The notes: generated by a model not told the origin, from the letters alone. Positions 26,026-35,889 are shown, counted from the first letter of the stretch. The stretch is 56,533 bases of DNA from an uncultured Gammaproteobacteria bacterium (GCA_905612355.1 CAJQRU010000020.1:1-56533), one strand, 5' to 3'. Numbers and translations are program-made.

Positions 26026-26925
26026 TTAGCTACGGCCCTCCCGGTACAACATAAAGGTTCCACTAACAACAATGATTCCTGCACCAACAACGGTCCATAG
26101 ATCGAGCGACTCTGAAAAAATAAAGAACCCAAAAAGACTCGCCCAAATTAGGCGAGTAAAATCAAGCGGAAAGATTGTCATGGCATCAGCCAACTTTAAA
26201 CCCTGGACCATACATAGATGCCCCAGCGTCGCTAACGAGCCGAGCGACAGCAACCACAGCCATTCCTGGATAGTAGGCCAGGTCCAGACGGTAAGGGCAA
26301 ACGGTAATGACAAGATACTGAGCTGTATACCCACCCAAGCGACAATAGATACGGCGGAATCCGTGCGGCCAAGCTGCTTGACAATGACGACACTACAACC
26401 CCAACACATGGCCGAAAAAAGCACCCACAACAACCCTACATCGATATCACCGAAACCTGGCCTAAGTATCACGAGGACTCCGACAAATCCAAACACAACA
26501 GCTATTCCCCGGGCAATTGTCATTCGCTCTCGAAGAAAAATCATTGCGGCCATTGAACCAAAGATGGCATTGGTAAAACTAAGTGCGGTCGCTTCAGCAA
26601 GAGGTACCATGCTCAGGCCATAAAACCAGGACAACATTGCGGAAATACTGATAAGACCTCGGACCATCTGCAGGCGTGGCTGGTGGGTTCGCAAAGACTC
26701 CACCCCACTGCGCAATAAAAGAGGAACAATCACGATGAAACCGAAGAGACTGCGAAAAAACGCGAGTTCAAACGGATGAATACTAGGACTCAGGTAACGG
26801 ACAACCGCGTGCATGGCACTGAGTGCGCCGGCGGCTGTAACGACCAGCATTGCCACCCGGATCCCAGTAGGTAAACGAACCCATTGATCAAAGCCATGCT
26901 GAAAAACTCGCCGTACCTGCGCCAT
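26026..26925 (-). CDS. EamA-family (DMT superfamily) transporter
   Basis: About 300 residues with ten hydrophobic helices in two EamA repeats. The start at 26925 (MAQVRRVF) follows GGGGAG by four bases; a longer frame to 27015 has a polar, unlikely N-terminal extension. Conserved points are FFRSLFGFIVIVPLLL, SFTNAIFGSMAAMIFLRER and, in the second half, PLDFTRLIWASLFGFFIFSE. This branch is like the RhtA/YdcZ type often annotated as a permease of the drug/metabolite superfamily. It lies between the aldolase and D-2-hydroxyacid dehydrogenase genes on the same strand. Confidence 0.9.
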   Translation of the reverse strand: MAQVRRVFQHGFDQWVRLPTGIRVAMLVVTAAGALSAMHAVVRYLSPSIHPFELAFFRSLFGFIVIVPLLLRSGVESLRTHQPRLQMVRGLISISAMLSWFYGLSMVPLAEATALSFTNAIFGSMAAMIFLRERMTIARGIAVVFGFVGVLVILRPGFGDIDVGLLWVLFSAMCWGCSVVIVKQLGRTDSAVSIVAWVGIQLSILSLPFALTVWTWPTIQEWLWLLSLGSLATLGHLCMVQGLKLADAMTIFPLDFTRLIWASLFGFFIFSESLDLWTVVGAGIIVVSGTFMLYREGRS

Positions 26926-27070
26926 GTCTCCCCACACACATTGATTAGCATTGCCCCAGAGAGCCTTGGCTATTGAGCGCGACCCTCTCTTGGTCTTGAC
27001 CAAGGCACCTTGCAACTTTCTTTAGACACCATTTGCATTGAAGCGATAAACGATTATTTCGTCACAACGC

Positions 27071-28042
27071 CTAGTATTCCCGTTCCCTGCCCACTTGTGT
27101 TGCCATCGTTTCGTCCCGTAAATAACCATCTAGATTCCGAAAGAAAACCTCAACAATATGTTTTGGGAAATTTGGCGGATCGTTGGTAACACAGTGTGGA
27201 ATGATCAGTAGATTGGGAGTAGCCCACAGGCGCGGATTCCACGCCACTTGATCTGGATTCTCCACATCCATTATGGCACCTCCCAATCGTCCCGTTTCCA
27301 GGGCATCAATTAATGCATCTTCGTCGACAATCGAATGCCGTCCAAAATTTACTAAACCAGCGCCTTGTTTCATATTTGAAAACTCTTCGCTACCAAACAT
27401 TCCCCGTGCATCACGAGTCAGGGGGGCCGAGATTAAAACAAAGTCTCCTCTTGGTAGGACATCGTTCAGATGCTCGACTCCAAATGTTTCATCGATCGAG
27501 GCATGACACTTGTCACTCGGACGCACACCAATCACATGCATCCCAAGCGCTTGACATCGATCGGCTGCTGCCCCACCGATGCCCCCGGCACCAATCAAGA
27601 CAACCGTCTTACCTCCAATTGGACTGCTATAGATCGACTGAAAACGCTGTTGGTTTTGATTCGTAATAAATTGCAAGACGTGGTTATTCAGCATCATTAA
27701 CGCGGTCGCCATAAACTCACCCGCTTTAACGGCGTGTGCACCGGCTGACGTGGTTAAAGAAACGTTTTCTGGCAACCAGTCCAGAGGCAAACACTGATCC
27801 AGACCTGAGCCCATAAGATGTATCCATCTTAGTTTTGGAGCCACTTTTTTGATCTCATACCTAGGAAACTCCCACCCCACTAGAATTTCAGTTTCTTCTA
27901 TAAAGGAACTGTACTTTTCTAGGTCATAGTCATAAGTAATCTCAAGTCTATCCGTGAGTTGGCTATACTGTTTTGCGCCAGCCTCAAAGACCTTAGGGGT
28001 GATGTTAAAAACCTCCCCTAAAGATCTCAGATTCGCCACCAA
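27071..28042 (-). CDS. NAD(P)-dependent D-2-hydroxyacid dehydrogenase
   Basis: About 323 residues of the D-isomer-specific 2-hydroxyacid dehydrogenase family. The Rossmann motif is VVLIGAGGIGG near residue 145; the catalytic Arg is in NFGRHSIVDEDAL, the Glu in IMDVENPDQV and the His in LIIPHCVTND. The frame opens with TTG at 28042 directly followed by GTG at 28039; GGAAAG sits at a better distance for the GTG. The gene lies 17 bp downstream of the dimethylformamidase-like gene on the same strand, so it may reduce or oxidise an oxo acid released by that pathway. Confidence 0.87.
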   Translation of the reverse strand: MVANLRSLGEVFNITPKVFEAGAKQYSQLTDRLEITYDYDLEKYSSFIEETEILVGWEFPRYEIKKVAPKLRWIHLMGSGLDQCLPLDWLPENVSLTTSAGAHAVKAGEFMATALMMLNNHVLQFITNQNQQRFQSIYSSPIGGKTVVLIGAGGIGGAAADRCQALGMHVIGVRPSDKCHASIDETFGVEHLNDVLPRGDFVLISAPLTRDARGMFGSEEFSNMKQGAGLVNFGRHSIVDEDALIDALETGRLGGAIMDVENPDQVAWNPRLWATPNLLIIPHCVTNDPPNFPKHIVEVFFRNLDGYLRDETMATQVGREREY

Positions 28043-28059
28043 GACTTTCCATTTTTTTC

Positions 28060-30267
28060 TTATTCATCTACCCCTCCGATTGGGTTGTCACTAGCAAAGC
28101 GTCGTAGGACATTTCCCGTGATGCGCGACACGTTGTTTACACGAGTATTGTGGGAGAGGCAACTGCACCAGCTTATCGAACTAACAGAGAAGACCGCACC
28201 CCCGCAAGGACCTTCGAAATAGACCATGTCTGACCGTACTAATGAGTTTTGGCTTCCGCCAGTGTTAGGAGATGAAACCAACTGATCTTCTATTGCTAAC
28301 TGGTAGCGATCACTGAAACCATCAGCAGTAGCCAATAGTAATGCGTGTTGCGGAGTACCAAGGAGGGTATCAGCTCGATCGATTTCAAAACCCGCCGCAC
28401 CATGCTCGAGCACCAAAGCTGGGAAGTCGCCAATTGACTCATCTGCCCCGATACCGTCGAAAATGAAGTTAACTCGAGGATCGAAACTAGCCTCAAGTCG
28501 GCGGTAAGGTCGATTGCGACCACCACCTTGTGACGTGAAACCGACTCCCACCATCTTCTGCGGCGTGCGACCACGATTTCTCCACAAACCGCCCAGCTCT
28601 CCTGTGGTCGAGTGATAATACTCGCCAGGAGGCGCCTCCCAGACTCTGGTCCCTCCCCAGCGACGAACCTCCGCGATATGCGCATCCTTCGAATCTAGTG
28701 TCGTCACCCAATAGAAGCCGTTGCCACCAAGATACATCAACCGACCCCCACGACTTTGGTACGTCTCCATGCCATGCAGCATTGGTTCAGTCCAGTATTC
28801 GGGATGCGATCCCGTTAGGATCACTTGATAAGGCTCTAATGCACTACATCCCTCTCTGTGCAAGTCATCATCACTAATGACGTCATAGTCAAACTGCTCG
28901 CTATCAAGCCAGTCGAGAAGATGCAGATCTGCATTCAGGTGGCGGGGAGAAAATGCCGCGAGCGATCGAGATGGCATGACATAACCCGGTCTGAAATTAA
29001 GGATCGGGCGCCACCTTGAGCTGTAACACACACCACTACCGTCGCTGTGCAAATCGTAGCAACTTAGCAATCCTTGCTCTCGCATATAAGCATCCTGAGG
29101 CGTTACATCGTCACTTTCTTGCAAATCCAAGGACGCACGAATTGGGTCAATAAATCGCTGATTGGCATAGACTAGATAACTGAGTGTCGGCGCAAGAAAA
29201 GCGATACGGGCACGCGGTCTCGCCGGAGTAACAACGAACGGAACATAGTCCTCGTCGTCGCCAGCAGTCAGATGGATCGCATAAATACCGCTCTTACAAT
29301 CTTGTGGAACAGTCCACTCGAATGCGACATTCCACCCAGCATCTTCCAAATCATCATCATGAAAATAAATTGCACCGTATTGAGATGGGTCAGCCTTAAA
29401 ATCAGACACTTCACCAGTCCAGTTATGGCCGGTCACCGCCCGACTAGGAAGGTTAATTGCCTGACCATGAAGCTGACACGGTCCTACATCGTGAATGTTT
29501 GACTCCGCGACATCCAATGATAAATCCCAATTCGCGACCAGTGCGGCGGACTCCACACTTTGGTCGGGTGGGAGAGGTTTTGCGAATATTTTCGGATTAT
29601 CAATTTTTCCATTGAAGTGACACGTAGGTCTGCCTGTCGGCCCCAATTCGTGGCCAGAAGATGCCATCAAAAATGAACTCGATTCTCTGCAAACCAATCG
29701 TAATGGCACAACGCAACTTACCGACGCTTCCTTACCAGGCATTGGCCATTTGGAAGCAAGACGACGGTGCACTGTGGCTTTCCCAGAAACACCGTCATAG
29801 CTCGCCGTCACAAAATACCAGTGATCAGGCAGCAACGGCACCGCAGTTGAGATTTTATGGATCCTTATGCCATCTCCAAGCCATAACGCAATCGACGAGT
29901 CTTCATCGACAAAGAGTCCGTAACCGTATGTACCAGAAAAACAAGTGAGTAATCCTTGAATCCCCTTACCCGGTGTCGTCGGATAAATCCACGCCTGTAG
30001 CGTGAAACCATCAGATAACGCCAACAAATTGTCAGCAGGCACCTGAACGTAAGAACCTGTATAGATGCTCTGCTCGTGTCCAGGATATTCACCTGCAAAC
30101 GATGACTCTATTGAATCGGTCTTGAAACCTGGGCCGGTGGGATTCGTGTCCGTGTGCCTCAGACGCACAAGCGCTGCGTGATAGGTTGATGAGCGACTGC
30201 TGACCATAAAACGCATGGTCCGACCCGGCTTGACGCTGAAATGATCACTGTAACCAACAATATTCAT
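28060..30267 (-). CDS. N,N-dimethylformamidase large (beta) subunit-like amidohydrolase
   Basis: A 735-residue protein resembling the beta chain of N,N-dimethylformamidase. Residues 90-250 form a LamG/concanavalin-like jelly roll (LQAWIYPTT, WYFVTASYDGVSG, FNGKIDNPKIF). The C-terminal catalytic part has TGSHPEYW (Tyr491), YLGGNGFYW (Tyr519) and PPGEYYHSTTGE (Glu549); the known enzyme uses a mononuclear iron held by two tyrosines and a glutamate, and these are the candidate ligands. Length is close to the roughly 760 residues of the characterised enzyme. The small alpha subunit gene normally found upstream is not present. Amide hydrolysis of an N-substituted formamide or a larger amide is the likely chemistry. 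Confidence 0.85.
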   Translation of the reverse strand: MNIVGYSDHFSVKPGRTMRFMVSSRSSTYHAALVRLRHTDTNPTGPGFKTDSIESSFAGEYPGHEQSIYTGSYVQVPADNLLALSDGFTLQAWIYPTTPGKGIQGLLTCFSGTYGYGLFVDEDSSIALWLGDGIRIHKISTAVPLLPDHWYFVTASYDGVSGKATVHRRLASKWPMPGKEASVSCVVPLRLVCRESSSFLMASSGHELGPTGRPTCHFNGKIDNPKIFAKPLPPDQSVESAALVANWDLSLDVAESNIHDVGPCQLHGQAINLPSRAVTGHNWTGEVSDFKADPSQYGAIYFHDDDLEDAGWNVAFEWTVPQDCKSGIYAIHLTAGDDEDYVPFVVTPARPRARIAFLAPTLSYLVYANQRFIDPIRASLDLQESDDVTPQDAYMREQGLLSCYDLHSDGSGVCYSSRWRPILNFRPGYVMPSRSLAAFSPRHLNADLHLLDWLDSEQFDYDVISDDDLHREGCSALEPYQVILTGSHPEYWTEPMLHGMETYQSRGGRLMYLGGNGFYWVTTLDSKDAHIAEVRRWGGTRVWEAPPGEYYHSTTGELGGLWRNRGRTPQKMVGVGFTSQGGGRNRPYRRLEASFDPRVNFIFDGIGADESIGDFPALVLEHGAAGFEIDRADTLLGTPQHALLLATADGFSDRYQLAIEDQLVSSPNTGGSQNSLVRSDMVYFEGPCGGAVFSVSSISWCSCLSHNTRVNNVSRITGNVLRRFASDNPIGGVDE

Positions 30268-30459
30268 GGAAAATCCATCAAAATAACCAAGCCGCAGACA
30301 ACACTGAAACTATTGCGCCCCAGCGGGCACCCATCCCTCTAAACCGCATACATTTTCATCAACGGCATTCTATTTAAGCACGCGCCTATCCATTTGCACC
30401 TGGTTGTCTCGTGATTAGACAGGTGATCCATCATTACAAAATCGGTTTCGCCCTAACAC

Positions 30460-31335
30460 TCAAGTAACAACGACGCGCTTTTCTTCATGCATGGCCCAAG
30501 CAGCCAAGCCAATAAGCGTGATCAAAATTAAAATGCCGCCCTGTAACGTCGATTGAGAAGGCACCTCGCCCAACACCAACCAAACCCACAAAGGCGCTAA
30601 TAGTGCTTCGATACGTTGAATGAGACTGACCTCAGGTGCCGTGATGTATCGGGGCCCTAGGGTCATAAGCGCCTGAGCGATCGGCAAAATAAGAAGCCCA
30701 AGAAGCAGCAATAGACTCCAGTCATTCATCGTCAAGAGGGAGAGCTGGGCTTTGGGGAATGCCATGATTGCAACCAACACACAACTCCAGGCTAAGGCCG
30801 GCAACATACTGATTTCCGGGTGTTTTCGGATAACTACAAATATCGCTGAAATGCCAAGAGCTCCTAACAACGCTGCACAGTCGCCCGCAAGGCCACCCGA
30901 CTTAAGAGATCCAGAAAAAATGATGGTTAATCCAATCATGATGATAAATGCCGCCACCCACGTCCGCGTTGCAATCAGTTCCCCCAAAAAAACGCGACTC
31001 AGTATGGCGCCAAATAACGGACCCACACCACAGATAACAAATGTATTAGCAACCGTTGTATTCATGACCGCAAAAACAAAGAGCGTTGTCGACAGTGCAA
31101 ACATGACGGCGATAAACCATTCCGCCCTAGTCAACTGATACAACTGCTTTATACCCTTAGCGCGATGTAGCACGAGACTCAAAACAATTAGTGTGAGACA
31201 TGCAAGTCCACAGCGAGCAAACAACAACGTAAAAGGATCACCCCCAACCATTCTAAGGATCAAGCTATCCGGGCTGATCAATACGATACCCGCAGTAGTA
31301 ACTAACACACCCTTACGTCGATTAAGCTGACCCAC
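30460..31335 (-). CDS. EamA-family (DMT superfamily) transporter
   Basis: A 291-residue ten-helix inner-membrane protein, the third EamA member here. It is closest in pattern to the 9930-10793 copy: TTVANTFVICGVGPLFGAILS corresponds to the TTVANATLLMASGPL segment, and SLIQRIEALLAPLWVWLVLGE to its second-half counterpart. The protein ends with a short basic tail (HEEKRVVVT). It lies 61 bp downstream of the EutA-like gene on the same strand and may export an intermediate or import its substrate. Confidence 0.9.
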   Translation of the reverse strand: MGQLNRRKGVLVTTAGIVLISPDSLILRMVGGDPFTLLFARCGLACLTLIVLSLVLHRAKGIKQLYQLTRAEWFIAVMFALSTTLFVFAVMNTTVANTFVICGVGPLFGAILSRVFLGELIATRTWVAAFIIMIGLTIIFSGSLKSGGLAGDCAALLGALGISAIFVVIRKHPEISMLPALAWSCVLVAIMAFPKAQLSLLTMNDWSLLLLLGLLILPIAQALMTLGPRYITAPEVSLIQRIEALLAPLWVWLVLGEVPSQSTLQGGILILITLIGLAAWAMHEEKRVVVT

Positions 31336-31396
31336 TCGTAAAAAATGCTCTGCTGACTCTAATCCATGGACTCATTCATAGCGTCACCATGTCAGA

Positions 31397-32131
31397 TTAC
31401 TGACCACCCAAAAGAGAACCATAACCCGTATAACCGACAGTCCCCCCTGCCAGCCTAATCGCTTGCCAGAGCGTTACCGCATTTGCAGTCAGTACGGGTT
31501 GGCCCGTACGACGTTCCATCTCCTCGACAAGGCTCAAGGTTGGTAATGCCGTGTCGGGCACAAGAATCGCATCAACCGATGTCTGGCTTACTTCGACAAC
31601 TCTTTCAATCACCATTTCACCATCCATGACTGCCGAATCCCAACCTGACGGCGCATCCAACCAATCAAGAAATGCCACTTCGATATCAAACTCTTTCAGA
31701 AAGGCGACAAAAGCCCGCGCAGCGGGCTCAGGGTAAGGCGCCAATACGCCCACTCGTCGAAAACCCAACTGGGTTATCGCGGCTGCGAATGCCAGTGACG
31801 TACTTCCGGCGGGTACCCCAGTGGCTTCCCGCAGGGCGGTAACCTGTTCTTCAGCCCCTTGCCTACCCACAACAAAACTTCCGCTGGTACAAGCCCAGAA
31901 CACCGCATCGGGACGCAAACAAACGCTGCGCTTTGCTGCATCGGTGATCCAATCAATCCTCGCCGTCTCCAACAGTGCCTCGATATCGTGGTCACTCCCC
32001 TCACCTGTGTCACCGACGCGCGAACATGCCAGGAAAATCTTAATCTGATCACCAGTTGCCTCAGCAAACTGGTAATACTCTTGCTCGGCTCCCCCACCTG
32101 GCCAAACAAACACAAGTCTCAACGCATCCAT
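31397..32131 (-). CDS. EutA-like enzyme of the Asp/Glu racemase superfamily (copy 1)
   Basis: A 244-residue protein of the maleate isomerase/arylmalonate decarboxylase branch, to which ectoine-utilisation EutA belongs. The first catalytic position is kept as Cys81 in ACTSGSF, with the anion-binding STSLAFAAA and VLAPYPEP segments. At the second position, where racemases and isomerases carry Cys in a SCTN-like motif, the sequence is VPDTAL, so Asp193 replaces Cys. GGAGG precedes the ATG by nine bases. It is divergent from the aminomutase-like gene, with 227 bp between. One-cysteine members of this superfamily act as decarboxylases or isomerases of other kinds rather than racemases. Confidence 0.82.
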   Translation of the reverse strand: MDALRLVFVWPGGGAEQEYYQFAEATGDQIKIFLACSRVGDTGEGSDHDIEALLETARIDWITDAAKRSVCLRPDAVFWACTSGSFVVGRQGAEEQVTALREATGVPAGSTSLAFAAAITQLGFRRVGVLAPYPEPAARAFVAFLKEFDIEVAFLDWLDAPSGWDSAVMDGEMVIERVVEVSQTSVDAILVPDTALPTLSLVEEMERRTGQPVLTANAVTLWQAIRLAGGTVGYTGYGSLLGGQ

Positions 32132-32358
32132 AAATTACGAGCCTCCATGGGTTGGTAACATTTTCAACCCAACATAAGAAAAGGTTATGAGCTAGCTCAC
32201 GCAGACATCTTATTTCTTTTATGTGTTTTTTTTGAATCAACGTAAGCTAGTATAACGATGAGAAACAATAGCAGATATCTAGACAACGCAATTACCGCTC
32301 TGCCGTGCGTCCCTATGTCCTCCGATCTATAACCACTTTCTTTTGAAGGTCTTAACTC

Positions 32359-33663
32359 ATGCCAAACTCTAAGATCCCTGCAATCGCCGGGGGAGTTATG
32401 TCTCTTAATAGAGTCATCGATCCTTTGCGAATGTTCGTTCGTGCGCACGGTGCATACCTCTATGATGATCAGGGCACAAAGTACATTGATTACCATGCGG
32501 CTTTTGGTCCCTACCTGTTGGGGCACGGCGATGAAGACGTCGATAACGCAGTCAAAGACATGTTGGATAGTGGTGCTTCTCTGATAGGGGCTGGCATTAC
32601 CCCTTGGGAGAGTGAGATAGCTGAGTTGATCGTTGACTGTGTACCAGGCCTCGAACAAATTCAGTTAACTAATAGTGGCACAGAAGCTGTCATGTATGCG
32701 CTTCGTCTAGCTCGCGCTGCGACCGGCCGCGATGATGTTCTGCTTATGCAAGGCAGTTATAACGGCGGCACGGACTACGTTAGTTTTAACTTAATGGACC
32801 CACACGATCTACTCAAAGACCACGAACCCGGGTCCTCCTACCCCTTACGCCCCATCACCGCCGGTATACCGAATGCCGTCCATGACACCGTACACGTTGT
32901 TGAATTCAATGACTTACCCGCGGTAGAACAAGTCCTAGCCAACCATGAGATTGCCGCACTGATACTCGAACCTATCCTGCAAAATATTGGCATCGTTAAA
33001 CCCGATCCGGGTTATCTCGAAGGCCTGAGAAAACTCTGTGATCAACATGGTACGGTCCTCATTTTTGACGAGGTTAAAACTGGATTTCGACACGCATTAG
33101 GGGGATACCAGAGTCTTGTCAACGTCACCCCTGACTTAAGCATATTTGGAAAAGCTATTGCGAACGGCTATCCCATGGGCGTTGTCGGGGGGAAAGAATC
33201 GGTGATGCGCTACTGTGTTGAAAAAGACCCTTCACGACGGGTAATGGTCGCCGGTACCTATAACGGCCATCCAATGGTGGCCGCCGCCGCCATCGCCACG
33301 TTAAAGAAACTGCGGGCACGCGAATCTGAGATCTATACCTCACTTGAAACACTGGGAGAAAGGATGCAGTTAGGTCTGGAAGAAATCTTTCGCTCACGCA
33401 ATTACCCAACAACTATCGTGCGCCAAGGCTCCGCATTCGTCGTCTATTTTATGGACCATGCACCGCGAAGCTGGCACGACATTGCGACACACAATGACTC
33501 AACTCAAGACGTCGCCTATCGAAAAGCTTTAATTGAGGATGGCATATTTCACTTTCCTGTCACCACTAAACAGGGGAGTATTTCATTCGCCCACTCGGCG
33601 ACCGACATAGACGAAACACTGGAAATAACTCAACACATACTCAATCGTATTGGCAGTGCGTGA
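32359..33663 (+). CDS. class III PLP enzyme, glutamate-1-semialdehyde aminomutase-like
   Basis: A 434-residue fold-type I PLP enzyme nearest to glutamate-1-semialdehyde 2,1-aminomutase: YDDQGTKYIDYHAAFGP, LTNSGTEAVMYALRLARA, QGSYNGGTDY, LIFDEVKTGFR with the cofactor Asp, and the Schiff-base lysine K265 in FGKAIANGYPMG. It is unlikely to serve haem synthesis because of its catabolic neighbours; relatives of this kind act as aminotransferases or aminomutases on amino acids. AAGG lies nine bases before the ATG. The divergent EutA-like gene suggests a shared pathway. Confidence 0.87.
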   Translation: MPNSKIPAIAGGVMSLNRVIDPLRMFVRAHGAYLYDDQGTKYIDYHAAFGPYLLGHGDEDVDNAVKDMLDSGASLIGAGITPWESEIAELIVDCVPGLEQIQLTNSGTEAVMYALRLARAATGRDDVLLMQGSYNGGTDYVSFNLMDPHDLLKDHEPGSSYPLRPITAGIPNAVHDTVHVVEFNDLPAVEQVLANHEIAALILEPILQNIGIVKPDPGYLEGLRKLCDQHGTVLIFDEVKTGFRHALGGYQSLVNVTPDLSIFGKAIANGYPMGVVGGKESVMRYCVEKDPSRRVMVAGTYNGHPMVAAAAIATLKKLRARESEIYTSLETLGERMQLGLEEIFRSRNYPTTIVRQGSAFVVYFMDHAPRSWHDIATHNDSTQDVAYRKALIEDGIFHFPVTTKQGSISFAHSATDIDETLEITQHILNRIGSA

Positions 33664-34050
33664 TAAGCGCTATTAACGCCCACGACCGTGAGCCATTGAT
33701 ACGGGGATTAATTGTCGATCATTCTCATCACGCCCCGATGTCACTGGCCGTCCATTGGGACGGGGGTCTGATGCCTTAGCCAATAAACGCTAAGCGCTCG
33801 ACACTAACTAAAATTGGCTAGCGATGCCTGTGATCTCGATGCCAAATCGGCATCGGCTAGGTGGAACCAACGTGTCAAAACAGGTATGGCTACCAAAACA
33901 CACGACTCCTAGATGGTTTCTCACCAGCGACCCATCACACACTCTGGTGTGCCTGGAGAAAGTAGATGATCTCCGTGATGGAAAACAACCACAGCGACGC
34001 AACTACATCTGCCGAAATTGCTTTCTTGGCAATTCCAGACGAGCTGGCTA
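33664..34050. other. 387-bp region without a recognisable gene
   Basis: Between the ends of the aminomutase-like gene (+) and the DUF3830 gene (-). Short frames of 60-76 codons on both strands overlap one another and show no family features or good ribosome-binding sites. No clear terminator was seen. Confidence 0.4.
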
Positions 34051-34548
34051 TTAGACTGCTTCTATATACATACGTTCCCCCAAGAACCCATTCTTCCACA
34101 CATCAATACATGCCTTAGCAAATTCCTCCATGTCATCGATCGAGGTTGCCGTAGCAAAGATATTGCCTGGGTTTGCACCCGACGGTCCGTATAGGTTATT
34201 ACCACGATCATAAAAATAAGCGACGTCAACAATTCTTCGCGGGTTATCAGGTGAATAAACATCTTTGGGTAAGAGCCCTGGAGGATGAAACAAATACATC
34301 AGATCTCCGGGCGCCGGATACATACATTGCCATTCTCCAGGTGGGTCTTCTCCAAACACCTCGACCACCGGCAGAAGCACATAGATTTCGTGGTTTGCAT
34401 ATTTTGCATGCCACATGTCTTCTTCAAGTGGCAACGCCGCACTGACCAGCTCACATGTCTTCGGTGAGTTGTCCCAACGAAGCTTGAGTTTAACGCTCGC
34501 ACCATTTCTACGTATGCCCACACGAATATGTTCAATACGACTAGTCAC
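34051..34548 (-). CDS. DUF3830 family protein, cassette A
   Basis: A 165-residue protein of the DUF3830 family, thought to have a cyclophilin-like barrel. Recognisable points are the strand pattern VKLKLRWDNSPKTCELVSAALP, then WHAKYANHEIYVLLP, YPAPGDLMY and the Tyr/Gly-rich VAYFYDRGNN. The start is a GTG with AGGAG six bases upstream. It has a clear paralog at 48045-48563 (shared AKYANxEIY, FFxATxTS and ERMYIE/ETMYIE ends). It is divergent from the M24 gene at 34729, with 180 bp between. The family's biochemical role is unknown; it repeatedly sits beside M24 and EutA-like genes here. Confidence 0.8.
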   Translation of the reverse strand: MTSRIEHIRVGIRRNGASVKLKLRWDNSPKTCELVSAALPLEEDMWHAKYANHEIYVLLPVVEVFGEDPPGEWQCMYPAPGDLMYLFHPPGLLPKDVYSPDNPRRIVDVAYFYDRGNNLYGPSGANPGNIFATATSIDDMEEFAKACIDVWKNGFLGERMYIEAV

Positions 34549-34728
34549 CTGTCTCTCCTATTATCCAAATCAAAACGGACACAGCTTAGCAGTTTCGGAC
34601 CACTCGATCATTACTATTAGGGAAAATTAAACTGAATAACCCAACGTGATGTAGTGAAACGGATAGGGTCCATTGAAGATACAAGTTAAGATGAAAGCTA
34701 CCGAAAAATTAGTGCTGGATTAAAAACG

Positions 34729-35889
34729 ATGACAACACCGCGCGAAGTATTTTTTGAACCATTGGAATATGAGAGGCGAGTTATTCAACTGCAGAACGCA
34801 CTTGTTGCGAGCGACATTGACTTGCTTGTGACCTGTGCACCCGGCAACATTTGTTATTTAAATGGATATGTATCGATGAATGTCCTCGATATCATGTTCG
34901 CGGCGGTACCGGCCCACGGGAAACCTGTTTTTTATCTTTGGCAATTCGAGCGTGGGCGCGCTGAATCCACTGTGACCGGCATGGAAACGGTGTGTTGGGA
35001 TACAGGGATAGATCCAATTGAATTTCTGGTGAACGATCTCACACACCGAGGATATAAGAAGGGTCGTATTGGCATTGATACCGGCAGTACACACACATCG
35101 TTCGATACGGTACAACAACTGCTAAGCCACCTGGAAGGCCAACCTACCAAAGGTGTCGTGGAGAAGCTGCGCCTCGTGAAATCCGCCGCGGAACAACAGT
35201 ATGTCCGAGAAGCCGCCGCGATAACCGATGCCGGCGTTAAAGCCGCCATTACCGCTATAGATATTGGTAAAGACGATCATGAAATCGGACAAGCCGCTGG
35301 ATCGGCTCTTCTCGATAATAAAAGTGAATTTCTTTCGCTAGAGCCAATTATTTGCGTCGGCTGGCGCTCAGGTGCACCCCATAGCCCAAGAGGTGGTACA
35401 CAGGTGGAACCGGGTGATCCTGTGTTCATTGAATTATCCGGGGTACGTGCGCGTTATCACAGCCCGCTCATGAGAACAGTCAGCGCGGGACCCCCGCAAG
35501 CTGGGCTACAGGAACTGGCCGATTATTCCAACGCGTGTGTTGAAAAAATCATCGACACAATTGTTCCTGGAATACCCGCTTGTGATGTTGCAATAGCTGC
35601 AAGAGAAGTACTCACGCCTATTCGAGACAAGATTGCGTTTCACGATCTATATGCCTATCCGGTTGGGATTGGGTTCCCCCCGAATTGGATAGAGAATCCG
35701 GCGTTTTATCTATCCGTTCACAACCAGGCGCGTATCGAGGCTGGTATGGTCTTTCACCTGCCCCTGACCTTGAGGATACTCGGAGAGTATGGCGCCGGCT
35801 TTAGCGAAACGTTAATTGTGACGGAAAATGGAGCGGAAACGTTGAGTACGTTACCGCGCTCATTACACAGAAGTGACTTCTTATCGTAA
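34729..35889 (+). CDS. M24-family ectoine hydrolase/creatinase-like enzyme, cassette A
   Basis: A 386-residue pita-bread enzyme. The N-terminal creatinase domain starts REVFFEPLEYERRVIQLQ and includes APGNICYLNGY; the catalytic domain includes APHSPRGG, VFIELSGVRARYHSP and EAGMVFHLPL, then GAGFSETLIV. The five metal ligands of aminopeptidase P (Asp, Asp, His, Glu, Glu) are not preserved: the D-x-G strand is IELSG and the second Asp is lost before MRTV. This matches metal-independent creatinase and DoeA/EutD ectoine hydrolase rather than a peptidase. Ring opening or C-N cleavage of a cyclic or guanidino-like substrate is inferred. A close paralog is at 45968-47119. Confidence 0.85.
   Translation: MTTPREVFFEPLEYERRVIQLQNALVASDIDLLVTCAPGNICYLNGYVSMNVLDIMFAAVPAHGKPVFYLWQFERGRAESTVTGMETVCWDTGIDPIEFLVNDLTHRGYKKGRIGIDTGSTHTSFDTVQQLLSHLEGQPTKGVVEKLRLVKSAAEQQYVREAAAITDAGVKAAITAIDIGKDDHEIGQAAGSALLDNKSEFLSLEPIICVGWRSGAPHSPRGGTQVEPGDPVFIELSGVRARYHSPLMRTVSAGPPQAGLQELADYSNACVEKIIDTIVPGIPACDVAIAAREVLTPIRDKIAFHDLYAYPVGIGFPPNWIENPAFYLSVHNQARIEAGMVFHLPLTLRILGEYGAGFSETLIVTENGAETLSTLPRSLHRSDFLS

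Noticed and set aside
32359-33663. HemL, the haem-pathway aminomutase
   Set aside because: The sequence belongs to the wider class III group and sits in a catabolic region beside an EutA-like gene; a haem role is not supported.
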